Shown one piece after another: positions 43,897-53,706 of a stretch of 64,000 nucleotides of DNA (position 1 is the first letter of the stretch; each line of letters starts with the position of its first letter). The notes below the pieces were generated by a model, which was not told the origin of the DNA, did no database searches, and saw nothing but the letters and a program-made list of their open reading frames with translations. Made by a program: the position numbers and the translations under genes. The DNA is from JACNIV01 sp965370415 (GTDB lineage: Bacteria; Cloacimonadota; Cloacimonadia; Cloacimonadales; TCS61): NCBI GenBank assembly GCA_965370415.1, contig CBDUTJ010000013.1:3819-67818 (forward strand), read 5' to 3'.

Positions 43897-44907
43897 TTAT
43901 TTAGACGTTCTTCTAGCTGATCTTTTCCTTTTACTTCTATCCCTCCTTTTTTCAAGATTTTCAATTTCCTCTTCTGTAAGTATTTTCCTTGAAGGATCAG
44001 CAATCCACTTATCTAAATCATTTTTACTAAATATTAAGGACCGACCTAATTTGGAATGTGGAATTTGCTTTTTGCTCGTTAGCTGATATAATGTATTTTT
44101 TTTTATTCTTGTATAATCAGAGCATTCATCGATACTCATATAAGGAGTGTTGGTTTCAATTGTATTCCCAATATTAAGTTCAATTTTCTTTCCGTCTGCT
44201 ACTCTGTACACTTTCCTTAAATCATCTTCAATCTGTGGAATCCTTTTTTTAATTTCTGCATAGAATTCTGTTCCTGTATATATCGGCTTTTTTATTTCTA
44301 TATTTTTATCTTTTATAAAATCTTTATATTCAAGATCTGTGAGCCAGATTGGTGGTATCATAGTGTATATAGGATGAATTCTGAAACTATCAGGGTGATA
44401 GGTAAATCCTTCTAAAAAAAGAGCGCCCATGCTTAACCAGACTTCCAAGATATTATTCATCCTGAAGAGTGGCTTTTGTTTTGATAATGTCCCCTCAAGC
44501 ATGAATTTTCGTATTTCCTTTAGAAAGTGTGTATCATTTTTTCTTTCTCTGGAAAAATCAATTATCAACAAATATACTTGGACCATATATGCAAGAGATT
44601 GTACTCGTGATATTCCCTGGATTTTTGAAATAGAGCTTATTGCTGTATGGAGTTGAGTATAAGACTGATCATCGATATTTTCATCCAGCAGCAAAATATT
44701 ATATCCTAATAATATCTTTATCCTGTTTATCAGTGATTTTTCCAGAGAGTATTTTTGTGGAAGTTTTAGTAGACTTAAGTATATTTTAATTTCAGTTTTA
44801 TTTTTCCTCTGATATATTGTAAGTTTTAGCAACTCTTTTTTTTGTTCCTCGACCCATTGAGGTATAAAAGCAGCTAATTGTTTTAGAAATGAATTTTCAT
44901 TTTTCAT
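43897..44907 (-). CDS. Protein with C-terminal excisionase-like HTH, partner of the integrase
   Basis: 336 aa, ATG at 44907 (AAAGGAGATAATATATT upstream), 22 bp after the integrase stop. Residues 1-250 are helical and not recognised. Residues about 262-310 form an excisionase/MerR-type DNA-binding domain (YMSIDECSDYTRIKKNTLYQ, then KKQIPHSKLGRSLIFSKNDL and DKWIAD), as in HTH_17 proteins. The C-terminus is Arg/Lys-rich. An Xis-like role (directionality of integration) or control of the element is likely from the position behind int. At 336 aa it is far longer than ordinary excisionases (60-80 aa). Confidence 0.75.
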   Translation of the reverse strand: MKNENSFLKQLAAFIPQWVEEQKKELLKLTIYQRKNKTEIKIYLSLLKLPQKYSLEKSLINRIKILLGYNILLLDENIDDQSYTQLHTAISSISKIQGISRVQSLAYMVQVYLLIIDFSRERKNDTHFLKEIRKFMLEGTLSKQKPLFRMNNILEVWLSMGALFLEGFTYHPDSFRIHPIYTMIPPIWLTDLEYKDFIKDKNIEIKKPIYTGTEFYAEIKKRIPQIEDDLRKVYRVADGKKIELNIGNTIETNTPYMSIDECSDYTRIKKNTLYQLTSKKQIPHSKLGRSLIFSKNDLDKWIADPSRKILTEEEIENLEKRRDRSKRKRSARRTSK

Positions 44908-44929
44908 AATATATTATCTCCTTTTTTTA

Positions 44930-46030
44930 TCATTTAAAATATTCATCTAATAAATCAATGGCTTTATCTTTTCTACTATCCACGAGATGAATATATTGCA
45001 TTGTGGTTTTTATATTTTTATGTCCCATCAGCTTCATTATTGTAAAGACACTCTCTCCTTTTGCAGCTAAAAGCGTTCCAAAAGTATGCCGCCCACTGTG
45101 AAAAGTTATTTTCTGATTAATACTTTTAGAATTAATCCACTCTCTAAACCTCTGAGATAATCTTCCTCCTGTTGGTATACTAAAAATTCGATCTTCCTTC
45201 ATATTTTTCTTTTGTTCCTTTATTATTCCAAGGGCTATTGTATTGAGTTTAATCCGAACAGTTTCACGGGTTTTTTTCTGACGAAAATATAAGTGCTTCT
45301 CCTTAATATTATTATGGGTAATTCTGTTAAGATCTGAACGTCGAAGTCCTGTAAAACAAGAAAACAAGAATCCATTTTTTATTTGGAAGTATTTGCATGG
45401 TTTCTCAATAAGTTCCTTTACTTCAGTAATTGTTAAAAATTCAATTTGGGGATCATCGTATTTTATACTAATTCCATTTGCCGGATTTCTGTCTATTAAC
45501 TCAGACAATACTGCCAGATTAATAACAGCTTTGAATGTGACAAAATAATGGTGTGCAGTATGAGCTTTAACAGGTAGTCTGAGCAGGTAATCTTTATACT
45601 TCAAGCAGATATCTCGTGTCAGTTCACTGAAAAGAAAAGTACTCTTATTAATAAATTCTTTAAAATAATTCAAAGACACTGTATAATTATAATCTTGCTT
45701 TTGCTGAACTGTTTCTTCAAAAAATTCCATGAAATTTTTATCGTTATCTTCAGAAAAGAGCTTGATCCCGGAATTAGATTCGTATATTTCCTTTTCTTTT
45801 TTATCCCTTATTAATTTTGCTTTATTGATCTCGTTCTCATCTTTAATTTTACTCCTGCTATCCCCTGCAACATATAATCCAAGGGATTTCCTTTGTCTTG
45901 AACTTTTGTATGAATAATCAAGATATAAACTATATAATCCATTCTGCATCTTTCTAGCACAGATCTTAATTTGGTAACCTGTATTCATCTTACTCAATTT
46001 ATCAATAATTTTCGGAATTGAATTTTTCAT
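44930..46030 (-). CDS. Tyrosine recombinase / integrase
   Basis: 366 aa, ATG at 46030 (GAGGGGATGAA upstream). N-terminal arm-binding and SAM-like core-binding region (about 100-200), then the catalytic domain with FSCFTGLRRSDLNRI (first Arg), HSGRHTFGTLLA (His-x-x-Arg, second His), LMGHKNIKTTMQYIHL (His/Trp position and nucleophile Tyr). The full R-H-R-H-Y set is present, so it should be active. It is a phage/ICE-type integrase, not an IntI: the extra IntI patch is not evident. Its gene points away from tRNA-Ala at 46204, a common attachment target, 174 bp upstream. Confidence 0.88.
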   Translation of the reverse strand: MKNSIPKIIDKLSKMNTGYQIKICARKMQNGLYSLYLDYSYKSSRQRKSLGLYVAGDSRSKIKDENEINKAKLIRDKKEKEIYESNSGIKLFSEDNDKNFMEFFEETVQQKQDYNYTVSLNYFKEFINKSTFLFSELTRDICLKYKDYLLRLPVKAHTAHHYFVTFKAVINLAVLSELIDRNPANGISIKYDDPQIEFLTITEVKELIEKPCKYFQIKNGFLFSCFTGLRRSDLNRITHNNIKEKHLYFRQKKTRETVRIKLNTIALGIIKEQKKNMKEDRIFSIPTGGRLSQRFREWINSKSINQKITFHSGRHTFGTLLAAKGESVFTIMKLMGHKNIKTTMQYIHLVDSRKDKAIDLLDEYFK

Positions 46031-46171
46031 TTCATCCCCTCATTAATTATCTGGTCAAGTGACAGATATGTGACAGATTTTGTCAAGAATTAACAAATAT
46101 TAACAAATTTCCAAAAACCAGATGCTAAAAATAATGGAATAATGGCATAAATGTAACTCATTGATATTAAA

Positions 46172-46194
46172 GAAAAAAGCCGCCAAATGCGGCT
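46172..46194 (-). terminator. Terminator downstream of tRNA-Ala
   Basis: AGCCGC (46178-46183) and GCGGCT (46189-46194) form a 6 bp stem, loop CAAAT, followed on the minus strand by a T-run (46172-46177). It begins 10 bp past the CCA end of the tRNA gene. Confidence 0.7.
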
Positions 46195-46203
46195 ATGAAA
46201 AAA

Positions 46204-46279
46204 TGGTGGAGCATAGCGGGATCGAACCGCTGACCTCATGACTGCCAGTCATGCGCTCTCCCAGCTGAGCTAATGCCCC
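46204..46279 (-). tRNA. tRNA-Ala (anticodon GGC)
   Basis: 76 nt with encoded CCA. Acceptor GGGGCAT pairs with ATGCTCC and includes the G3-U70 wobble that identifies alanine tRNAs. D-arm GCTCAGCTGGGAGAGC. Anticodon stem CATGA/TCATG with loop CTGGCAG gives anticodon GGC. T-arm AGCGG-TTCGATC-CCGCT. It lies just upstream of the integrase gene, which makes its 3' end a candidate attachment site, although no second copy of that end was found in the window. Confidence 0.95.
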
Positions 46280-46429
46280 AACCGTTTCCGAAAATCCAAA
46301 AACACAATTTAACGTCAAGAATTTTATCCGACTTCATTTTGAGATAATTTTGAGATTATACGGAAAAAAACTTTACGAAGAAATCCAGAATTTATAAATG
46401 GTGCAGTCGATTTTTTGTGTGGAGGTTAA

Positions 46430-48649
46430 ATGAAAAGAATTACTGTTTTTATGCTGATAATGCTTGTCTTAAGTTTGTTGGCAGCTGAAAATAATTTGAT
46501 CCTCGAAATCGAGATACTTGGAAATCAGAATATAGAGAAAGAACTTGTTCGTTCACTTATTACATTCGAAGTTGGTGAAAATCTTGATCCTGAGGATGTT
46601 GCAAAGTCTATTAACAATCTTTATAAACTTGGTGTTTTCGAAGATATCAAACTGGAAAAAAGTGAGCTGCAACAGGGAGTTTCACTGGCTATTATAGTAA
46701 AAGAATTTCCCATTGTGAATTCAATAGAATTCTCCGGTAATAAGAAATTGAGCGATTCAAAATTGAAGGAAATTGTAATACTGAAAAAGGGCAGCTACTG
46801 GTCACCGTTCCTGGAATCGGAAGTAAAGAATTCTATCCTTTCCGAATATAAGAAAAAAGGCTATCATTTAGTATTCACAGATTTCAAAGCTATCGATTTG
46901 GGAGATAATAAAGTAGACCTGTTTATTGATATAGACGAGGGTGCTAAAGTTGCCATCAAAAAGATAAGAATACATGGCAATAAACTTATCCGGGCTAAAA
47001 AACTGCTTGGTAAGATGAAAACAAAAAAAGCCAGTTTGCTGCGCTCCGGTAAATTCGATAACGAAAAATATGAAGAAGATCTGGAAAACCTGATAACTTA
47101 CTATAATAAAAAGGGATTTATAGATGCACGTATCATTTCCTGGGAGAAAAAACTTTTAGATGATAAATTTATAATCGATATTTACCTTTACGAAGGAAAG
47201 CAATTTTATTTTGGAAAGGTTCTTGTAGTAGGAAATGAAAGGTTCACCGATGAATTGATAATCTCTCAATTCAAGTTCAAAGACGATGAAGTGTTCAACC
47301 TGGAAAAATTCAATAAACAGCTTGGTTCTGTAGCGTCCATGTATTATGAAGAAGGTTATATCTATTCCACTTTCGATCATGAACTTCAAAAATCTACCGA
47401 AAAAATAAACATCCAACTTAACATCCTTGAAAATAATCGTGCCCAGGTAAGAAAAATCCATATCCGGGGTAACCGTAAAACCAAGGAGAAAGTGATCCGT
47501 AAACACCTGGTAATTTCTCCGGGCGATTATTTCCAGCAATCGAAGGTAATGAAGAGTCAGCAAAACATTTACAATATGGGATTCTTCGAACCGGATTTAC
47601 ACCTCGATAATCCAAATATCATCAATAGTGATGGCGATATAGACCTGGTTATAAACCTGAACGACAAAGTTTCCGGCACAGCTAACGGTGGGGTAGCCAT
47701 TAACAGCCAGGAGGGTTTGGTAGGACAACTGGCAGTTACTCATAATAATCTTTTGGGAAATTCCTGGCAGGCTGGTGTAAAATGGGAATTTGGCGGTAAA
47801 ATACAAAACTTCAGTTTCAATTTTACAAACCCGTATTTTATGGATACTTCCACACTTGTAGGATTCGATATTTATCTTACAACAAAAGAATGGGACACAT
47901 ATGAAGTTAGAACAAATGGAGGTTCTGTGCGGCTTGGTCGTCCTTTGGGCTTTTTGAATTACTCAAGACTTGTAGCAGGATATTCTTTCTATGCCAAAAA
48001 ATATTCCATCCTTTCCGGACATGAAGATAATGCTTCCGAAACATTGCAGGATCTGGATAAGAAAAACTGGCAGAATACAAGTGCTATTTCTCTTACTTTC
48101 TCACGTGACAGCCGCGACAATGTATTCTTCCCCACTTCCGGTTCAAATTTCACTCTTTATTCCGAATTAGCCGGTGGACCACTGCAGGGTGATTTTAATT
48201 ATTTCAAACAGATCGCCCAGATAAGCTGGTATACAAAAACCATCTGGCAACTTGCTTTACGAACCAAATGGCGTTTCGGTTATGTTACAGGATACGGTGG
48301 AGAAGAAGCACCTCCCGATGAAAGATTCTACCTGGGCGGTACCGGTCCCGATGGTATTCGAGGTTATGCAGACCGCTCTGTAGGACCCAGCGAAGGCGGA
48401 TTGCGAGAGATAATTTTTTCCACCGAATATGGGCTGCCCCTGGCTGGCGACCAGATAATCGGGCTTGTGTTCTTTGATGCAGGAGATAGTTACAACAGCC
48501 TACCTCAATTTGATTTCTGGGATATGAAAATTGGTGCCGGTGTCGGTGTGAGAATCAGAAGTCCATTCGGTCTAATAGGATTCGATTATGCTCACAATTT
48601 CGACACCAGAAGATGGGAACCACACTTCCAGTTTGGAACGACATTTTAA
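46430..48649 (+). CDS. bamA: BamA, outer-membrane protein assembly factor (Omp85)
   Basis: 739 aa, ATG at 46430 with GTGGAGGTTAA upstream. Signal peptide about 1-19. Five POTRA domains span about 22-415 (for example ILEIEILGNQNIEKELVRSL, VNSIEFSGNKKLSDSKLKEI, VRKIHIRGNRKTKEKVIRKH). The 16-strand barrel follows, with the conserved lid-loop motif in GGTGPDGIRGYADRSVGP and a C-terminal beta-signal ending EPHFQFGTTF. Length is near the family norm (about 750-800). It inserts beta-barrel proteins into the outer membrane, so the organism is diderm. It is the only long plus-strand gene of the window and stands alone. Confidence 0.94.
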   Translation: MKRITVFMLIMLVLSLLAAENNLILEIEILGNQNIEKELVRSLITFEVGENLDPEDVAKSINNLYKLGVFEDIKLEKSELQQGVSLAIIVKEFPIVNSIEFSGNKKLSDSKLKEIVILKKGSYWSPFLESEVKNSILSEYKKKGYHLVFTDFKAIDLGDNKVDLFIDIDEGAKVAIKKIRIHGNKLIRAKKLLGKMKTKKASLLRSGKFDNEKYEEDLENLITYYNKKGFIDARIISWEKKLLDDKFIIDIYLYEGKQFYFGKVLVVGNERFTDELIISQFKFKDDEVFNLEKFNKQLGSVASMYYEEGYIYSTFDHELQKSTEKINIQLNILENNRAQVRKIHIRGNRKTKEKVIRKHLVISPGDYFQQSKVMKSQQNIYNMGFFEPDLHLDNPNIINSDGDIDLVINLNDKVSGTANGGVAINSQEGLVGQLAVTHNNLLGNSWQAGVKWEFGGKIQNFSFNFTNPYFMDTSTLVGFDIYLTTKEWDTYEVRTNGGSVRLGRPLGFLNYSRLVAGYSFYAKKYSILSGHEDNASETLQDLDKKNWQNTSAISLTFSRDSRDNVFFPTSGSNFTLYSELAGGPLQGDFNYFKQIAQISWYTKTIWQLALRTKWRFGYVTGYGGEEAPPDERFYLGGTGPDGIRGYADRSVGPSEGGLREIIFSTEYGLPLAGDQIIGLVFFDAGDSYNSLPQFDFWDMKIGAGVGVRIRSPFGLIGFDYAHNFDTRRWEPHFQFGTTF

Positions 48650-48664
48650 TTAAGATTTCAAATA

Positions 48665-48703
48665 AAAACCTGCTGGGTATTAAAAACCCAGCAGGTTTTT
48701 TTT
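48665..48703 (+). terminator. Strong Rho-independent terminator of bamA
   Basis: AACCTGCTGGGT (48667-48678) and ACCCAGCAGGTT (48686-48697) give a 12 bp stem with a 7 nt loop, followed by eight T. It begins 16 bp after the bamA stop. The A-run on its left side means it could also act on the minus strand. Confidence 0.88.
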
Positions 48704-48832
48704 AAATAATTTATATAGCCTTATATCGCTCCGGAAAATATTGTAGCACTGGTTGAGGGGATTGTGGAACACAGATGTTAAAACAAATGTAAATTGCTAA
48801 TTGAACCAGTAAAAGGGGTAACTATATTCCAA

Positions 48833-50029
48833 TTAATTTTTTATCAATTTAACTGAACTTTTACTAAATTTATAAGTGGTAACGACTTTATACAATTTGT
48901 TGCTTTCATTCTTAGGTCGGTAAAGCAAATACAAAGTAATTAAGAGAGTTTCCTTCTCCATTTCAAGCATATTTATAAATTCTTGTAAGGGTCTTTTGTT
49001 ATTAGTACCTCTAGTTATTTCAAGGGTATAAAAATAATTTTTTTTTCCCCCTGCTGCTATTTCGATAATTGAAGTAAAACCATCTTCAGTTATTAATGCA
49101 GGCATATCACCAATATTATTAACTTCATATTTGACTTTTATAATGATGTTTTCACCAGCTATTTCCGCTTTAATAAAGTTACCACTTTCTTGAAAGCGAC
49201 TTGGTGTAACTGAAAGATGAGGGAACCCTTTTGTACAAGATTTGCTTTGAAGTTCAGGTAATCCAGCAAATGTTACCGATCCATCGTCATTATTTCTGTG
49301 TAGTAACGATGGGCTATATTCTATGAACCAACTATGTTCGGCAGTAGCTGTTAGTTTTATCTCATTGCGTTTTGTATCAGTTGGATTATATGTGTTAACT
49401 GCTTCAATTATTTTCTTGTATCTTTTATTTTTTTTGAATTCAGAATCATTGTAGATGTCTTTATTGTGAGTAAAAAAGTACTCATTCAGTGTGAAAGATT
49501 TCATGTCTGATTCACGAAAATAATTTATACAAATTAAATACATTGTGATAACATCATTGCCATTAATACCAATGGTTGAATCTTCTATATCAGAAAAGGG
49601 TTCAAGTTTGTTAGCTGATATTGAATGATCAAATCCTTTAAAACCTGTTTTTATGAAATAATCAATTTTCTTTTCTTTTTTGTTATAAATATAAATATTA
49701 ATTTCGGCAGAAAGTGAAATTGCTGTGACTGGTCCAGAGTTATTTATAATAACATTTGGATTGTTAGTGTCTCGATAAGTGTGTTCTCCTTCAACCTTAA
49801 TAGGATATTCCATTAAACACGAAATGTTGGGTTCTATGTTATTTTGCTTATTTTTCCAGATTTCATTTTGCCATTTAAGAAAAACAACAAGAATACCTAA
49901 TATTATGCCAATATACAATGTCCATTCAAACACAATTATATTGGATGAATAAAAAATCCTACATAAAAAAAATGAAAGCGTTGAACAAAAACCAATAAAA
50001 TAAAGAACAAACTTGGGAATGAGTTTCAT
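48833..50029 (-). CDS. Hypothetical membrane protein (two N-terminal TM segments)
   Basis: 398 aa, ATG at 50029. Residues about 7-27 (FVLYFIGFCSTLSFFLCRIF) and 35-52 (WTLYIGIILGILVVFL) are transmembrane segments, followed by a large soluble part with beta-rich stretches (VIINNSGPVTAISLSAEINI, IKVKYEVNNIGDMPALITED). The pattern, two TM helices then a sandwich-like domain, occurs in many orphan proteins of unknown function. No motif is recognised. Flanks are AT-rich and without conserved neighbours, so it may be recently acquired. Confidence 0.72.
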   Translation of the reverse strand: MKLIPKFVLYFIGFCSTLSFFLCRIFYSSNIIVFEWTLYIGIILGILVVFLKWQNEIWKNKQNNIEPNISCLMEYPIKVEGEHTYRDTNNPNVIINNSGPVTAISLSAEINIYIYNKKEKKIDYFIKTGFKGFDHSISANKLEPFSDIEDSTIGINGNDVITMYLICINYFRESDMKSFTLNEYFFTHNKDIYNDSEFKKNKRYKKIIEAVNTYNPTDTKRNEIKLTATAEHSWFIEYSPSLLHRNNDDGSVTFAGLPELQSKSCTKGFPHLSVTPSRFQESGNFIKAEIAGENIIIKVKYEVNNIGDMPALITEDGFTSIIEIAAGGKKNYFYTLEITRGTNNKRPLQEFINMLEMEKETLLITLYLLYRPKNESNKLYKVVTTYKFSKSSVKLIKN

Positions 50030-50356
50030 TTATTTCTCATTATATCAGACCATGGAAAGAAGTAAAACAATTTTCATTCCGTTTTTACAAGCAATAACTA
50101 GTATTTTATTAACCATCGAATTTTTCATACTCACTCATCAATAAATCTTCCAGTAACATACTAAATCTATGTTTCAACTCACAATCCAATTCAAACAACT
50201 TTTCCTGTCAAATATAATATTTTATCAGGTTCTAAATTTCAGGTAGTGTTAGGTTAGGTTGCGATTATTTTTCTTTGGTTTTGCCGGACAGATCGGTGAT
50301 CTGTCCCTACTACCATTAATCGGAAGGCAATGAAAACAAAACGCCCAGCTTTCAAT
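50030..50356. repeat. Gene-free stretch with a palindromic hairpin
   Basis: No gene seen. GGACAGATC (50286-50294) and GATCTGTCC (50298-50306) form a 9 bp stem with a 3 nt loop and no T-run, about 50 bp from the stop of the glycosidase at 50357. It looks like a dispersed palindromic repeat, not a terminator. Confidence 0.5.
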
Positions 50357-52537
50357 TTATAATTCTATACCTTCACCAATTCTGCTTTCTTTCTCCAAAG
50401 CTCCATCGAGATAAACCTGGAATCTATTATTTTCAATTTCTACATTAAATATATGTCCTTTAATTGGAACATTATCAATTTTCAAATATTTCAATCCAAG
50501 AGGAAGCGGATCAACGATTAATGTACCATCGAGTTGCGGTTGAATTCCGCAGATATATTTTATGATCAGATCAACTATCCAGGAATGTTGGTAGTCGTTC
50601 ACACCACGATAAAGACAGGGTTTTCCCGAATGCGGATTATAATGCTCGAAAGTATTTGGATATTTCAGATCACCACCTGAGAACATCATTTCAATGGTTC
50701 TTTTGATGAACCATCCCGCTTTTTCTTTCAGGCTTTCATCGTATTTGGAAGCAACATTTACCAATGCTTCGGCGATATGGGAATTGGTCATTGGCCATAC
50801 TCTTCCATTCCAGGGACAGTTCATTCTCTTTTCTTTCCATTCGCCAAAAGGACTTGAAAGAGGTTCGTTCAAAGCGGTTGACGGAACAGGGTATGAAGTC
50901 CAGAATTCATCTTTGTTAAAAAGATGTTTCTTTAGTCCGTTCAGGTGAGATTCATCTGCAATTTCGTAGATATACGGATAAAAGCAGACTGCAGCTTTGA
51001 TGTTCGTTCTTTTCCAGTTTTCCGGATTCACATCAAAAAACATCTCCTCATCTTTTTCCCACATATATTTCAGAACAGCTTTTTTGATCTTTGCGGTTTC
51101 TTCTTTCCATTTTTTTGATTCAGATTCTTTCCTTAATTTCTTGGCAATAAAAGAGAGTGCTTTACGAATTCCATATTGGTAACAGGTAGCATCCACTCCT
51201 TTCAACCTGATACCGCTGGATTCCATTTGCAGGTCTGCCTTTTCATCCACACTGGTGTAACGCGTCATGAATTCCTGTCCGGTTTCCATCTGGTCTATCA
51301 CATCATATAAATAGCTATGTTCTGTATCACGTTCTTTATCAAAAAATTCTGTATATTTCACGAGGGATGGATAAACTTTTTTCAGGAAATCAATATCAGG
51401 ATGAATCTTGTAAGTCTCCATTACCGCAGTTCCAAAATCCGTATGATAGAAGCTTTTTCTATTAATGTCAATTGGATACAGGTTCCCGGGATAACTACCG
51501 TTCCGGTCTTGATTATCAGCGAAGTTAAGGAAACTGCCTTCTGCAACTTTAGGGCTGTTCATCCAGCGTGTTTCCAACATATGGCATTGAGCAGAATAGG
51601 AGATCGGCATTCTGAAATAAGCTGGCCCTTCACAAACACAGGGATAGGAATATGAATCTTTCATCATAAAAAGCCGCAGTCCAAACCAGCGATACCAATA
51701 GTATTTTTCCAAATATTTATTAGAGCATTCAAAATATGGTACGGAATTAAAAAACTCCTGCCAATTATTTTTGCTTTCTTTTACAGGATTCTTGATATTG
51801 AATGTTTCCTCGAATTTTTTCTTAACTTGATCGGAAGTTTTCGCAACCGAAAGGGAGATCTTTACTTCAGCATTCTTTGTAATTTTTAAATGTTTATGCA
51901 AGCCAAAATAGAGTAATCCATCCGGGTTTATCCCCTTATTATGGATTTCATTTGGAAGCTTTCCACTAAACTTCTCGTAGAATGGAGTGTATTCAAATTT
52001 TGGTTGATTTTCCGTATATTCAGAAAGATTGATTGAAAATGATGAATGTTCCATTCCAATAAATACTGAAAAATTGAAAGGATATTTTTTCTTTAGTTTT
52101 ACTTCACGTTTAAGAAGGATTCCATTCTCTTTTTTAGAAAAGGATAGAGTTCTTTCTTTCTGATCATTTGCTTGTGCTGTCCATAAGATCACATCGATTT
52201 CCTGATTTTTCCCTTCAAAATGTAGAGCTGTAGAAAGTGTATCATTGGGAAGCAAAACATCTGTTTCGATGAATGTAAGATCGTTTATTAAGGAAAATCT
52301 TCTTATCAGTTTGGAAGGATCCCACCTTGTATCAATCAATTTTGGTTTGAGTTCTTTTCCATCTTTTGAAAGGAAAGAAATCGTATAAAGTGGTTTTATG
52401 GGAATATTATAAAAATGTGCTTCATCCCACAATCCAGGAACGTGCAGCCACTGCGGAAAAAGCGGTGTGAAAATAAGTGAGTCTCCTCCGCCAAGATACC
52501 ATTTATCGTCTCGTTCGAGTAATTTGAGAATGTTCAT
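50357..52537 (-). CDS. Cytoplasmic glycosidase of the (alpha/alpha)6 type (GH63/MGH1-like)
   Basis: 726 aa, ATG at 52537 overlapping the galK stop by one base (TAATG). No signal peptide. The C-terminal ~450 residues have the toroid features of GH63/GH37-related glucosidases: YYWYRWFGLRLFM, DVIDQMETGQEFMTRY, DATCYQYGIRKAL, PWNGRVWPMTNSHIAEALVN, FEHYNPHSGKPC and NDYQHSWIVDLI. Acid/base candidates are the Asp/Glu of DQMETG and the Glu of FEHYNP (inference by analogy). The N-terminal ~250 residues are beta-rich. It resembles the secreted protein at 54099 in the same order of motifs. Substrate unknown, probably an oligosaccharide. Confidence 0.8.
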   Translation of the reverse strand: MNILKLLERDDKWYLGGGDSLIFTPLFPQWLHVPGLWDEAHFYNIPIKPLYTISFLSKDGKELKPKLIDTRWDPSKLIRRFSLINDLTFIETDVLLPNDTLSTALHFEGKNQEIDVILWTAQANDQKERTLSFSKKENGILLKREVKLKKKYPFNFSVFIGMEHSSFSINLSEYTENQPKFEYTPFYEKFSGKLPNEIHNKGINPDGLLYFGLHKHLKITKNAEVKISLSVAKTSDQVKKKFEETFNIKNPVKESKNNWQEFFNSVPYFECSNKYLEKYYWYRWFGLRLFMMKDSYSYPCVCEGPAYFRMPISYSAQCHMLETRWMNSPKVAEGSFLNFADNQDRNGSYPGNLYPIDINRKSFYHTDFGTAVMETYKIHPDIDFLKKVYPSLVKYTEFFDKERDTEHSYLYDVIDQMETGQEFMTRYTSVDEKADLQMESSGIRLKGVDATCYQYGIRKALSFIAKKLRKESESKKWKEETAKIKKAVLKYMWEKDEEMFFDVNPENWKRTNIKAAVCFYPYIYEIADESHLNGLKKHLFNKDEFWTSYPVPSTALNEPLSSPFGEWKEKRMNCPWNGRVWPMTNSHIAEALVNVASKYDESLKEKAGWFIKRTIEMMFSGGDLKYPNTFEHYNPHSGKPCLYRGVNDYQHSWIVDLIIKYICGIQPQLDGTLIVDPLPLGLKYLKIDNVPIKGHIFNVEIENNRFQVYLDGALEKESRIGEGIEL

Positions 52538-53706
52538 TATATTCCTTTTGCTGGTTCAATATACGCTCCTCTCGAAGGAACGACTTCATAAAACTGCGGG
52601 ATAAATCCTGTCTTTTGAAAATACACATCCAGAATTATTTCTTTTAGCTGTTCAATTTTGGAATTCTTCACCAGATAGATCACACATCCGCCAAAACCTG
52701 CTCCGGTAAGTCTTGCACCTAAAACTCCAGATTCATTCTTTCCAATTTCTACAAGCAGATCAAGTTCTTCTGTACTGACTTCAAAAAGTTCTTTTAAACT
52801 TTGATGAGACTGATACATCAACTCACCAAAAGATTTTGCATTTCCTTTTTCCAGGACTTCTACAGCTTGTTTTACTCGTTCATTCTCATAAACAATATGC
52901 TCAACTTTTCTCTTTAATGTATCAGGCAAGAATGAAGCATATCTTTCAAGATCATTTATAGAAAGATTACGCAGAGATGTAATTTCAGGAAGATATTTTT
53001 GAAGAATTTTCACTGCATCTCTGCATTCTTGTCTTCTTTGATTATAGGAAGATTCTGCTAGTTTTCTTTTTACCATTGAATTACACACAAGAAATGAATA
53101 ATCCTGAATTAATAACTGAATATATTTATATTTCAAACTTCTGCAGTCAATGAAAAGTGCATTGTCTTCTCTGGAAAGCAGTGATGCAAATTGATCCATT
53201 ATTCCGCATTGCACACCAACGAAATCGTTTTCTGCTTTTCGGGCTAATTCTACCATTTCTATTGGTTTGATCTCCAAATCATATAATTCTTTAAAAGAAA
53301 GTAACGTTGCAATTTCTATCGAAGCGGAAGAGGAGAGTCCTGCACATTCGGGAACTTCACTAAAAATTAGAACATCTATTCCTCCAATTTTGTATCCGGC
53401 ATCGAGAAGAACTTTTACTATCCCACGCTGATAATTGCTCCATCTCTTTTGTTGAGTTGGTTTGATATTTTTAAGATCGAATTCTTCCTTTTCTTTATAT
53501 TTCAGATCATAGATTCGAATTTTCCCATCATCGTTTTTAGAAACAAGCATATTTGTGTATCTATCAATTGCAATTGGAAGCACAAAGCCGTCGTTGTAGT
53601 CTGTATGTTCACCGATAAGGTTAACTCTACCCGGTGCTCGGATGATATTGGTAGGAGATTTTTTATAGATTGTTTTATACTGCTTAATAAGATTTTCTTT
53701 GGTCAT
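52537..53706 (-). CDS. galK: Galactokinase
   Basis: 389 aa, ATG at 53706. All GHMP-galactokinase landmarks are present: GRVNLIGEHTDYNDGFVLP (signature 1), ECAGLSSSASIEIATLL (ATP-binding motif 2), CGIMDQFASLLSREDNALFI with the catalytic Asp region, and LTGAGFGGCVIYLV (motif 3). Phosphorylates galactose to galactose-1-phosphate (Leloir pathway). Its start overlaps the end of the unknown gene at 53684 by 23 nt and its stop overlaps the glycosidase start, so the operon is tightly coupled. Its presence suggests that the flanking glycosidases release galactose or a related sugar. Confidence 0.92.
   Translation of the reverse strand: MTKENLIKQYKTIYKKSPTNIIRAPGRVNLIGEHTDYNDGFVLPIAIDRYTNMLVSKNDDGKIRIYDLKYKEKEEFDLKNIKPTQQKRWSNYQRGIVKVLLDAGYKIGGIDVLIFSEVPECAGLSSSASIEIATLLSFKELYDLEIKPIEMVELARKAENDFVGVQCGIMDQFASLLSREDNALFIDCRSLKYKYIQLLIQDYSFLVCNSMVKRKLAESSYNQRRQECRDAVKILQKYLPEITSLRNLSINDLERYASFLPDTLKRKVEHIVYENERVKQAVEVLEKGNAKSFGELMYQSHQSLKELFEVSTEELDLLVEIGKNESGVLGARLTGAGFGGCVIYLVKNSKIEQLKEIILDVYFQKTGFIPQFYEVVPSRGAYIEPAKGI

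Noticed and set aside
44930..46030. IntI integrase for the attC-like repeats
   Set aside because: It lies 35 kb away beside tRNA-Ala with an excisionase-like partner, and no IntI-specific insertion near the second conserved region is seen. It looks like a phage/ICE integrase.
46204..46230. Duplicated tRNA-Ala 3' end marking the far end of an integrated element
   Set aside because: I looked for the 3' sequence elsewhere in the window and did not find it. A terminator follows the tRNA directly.
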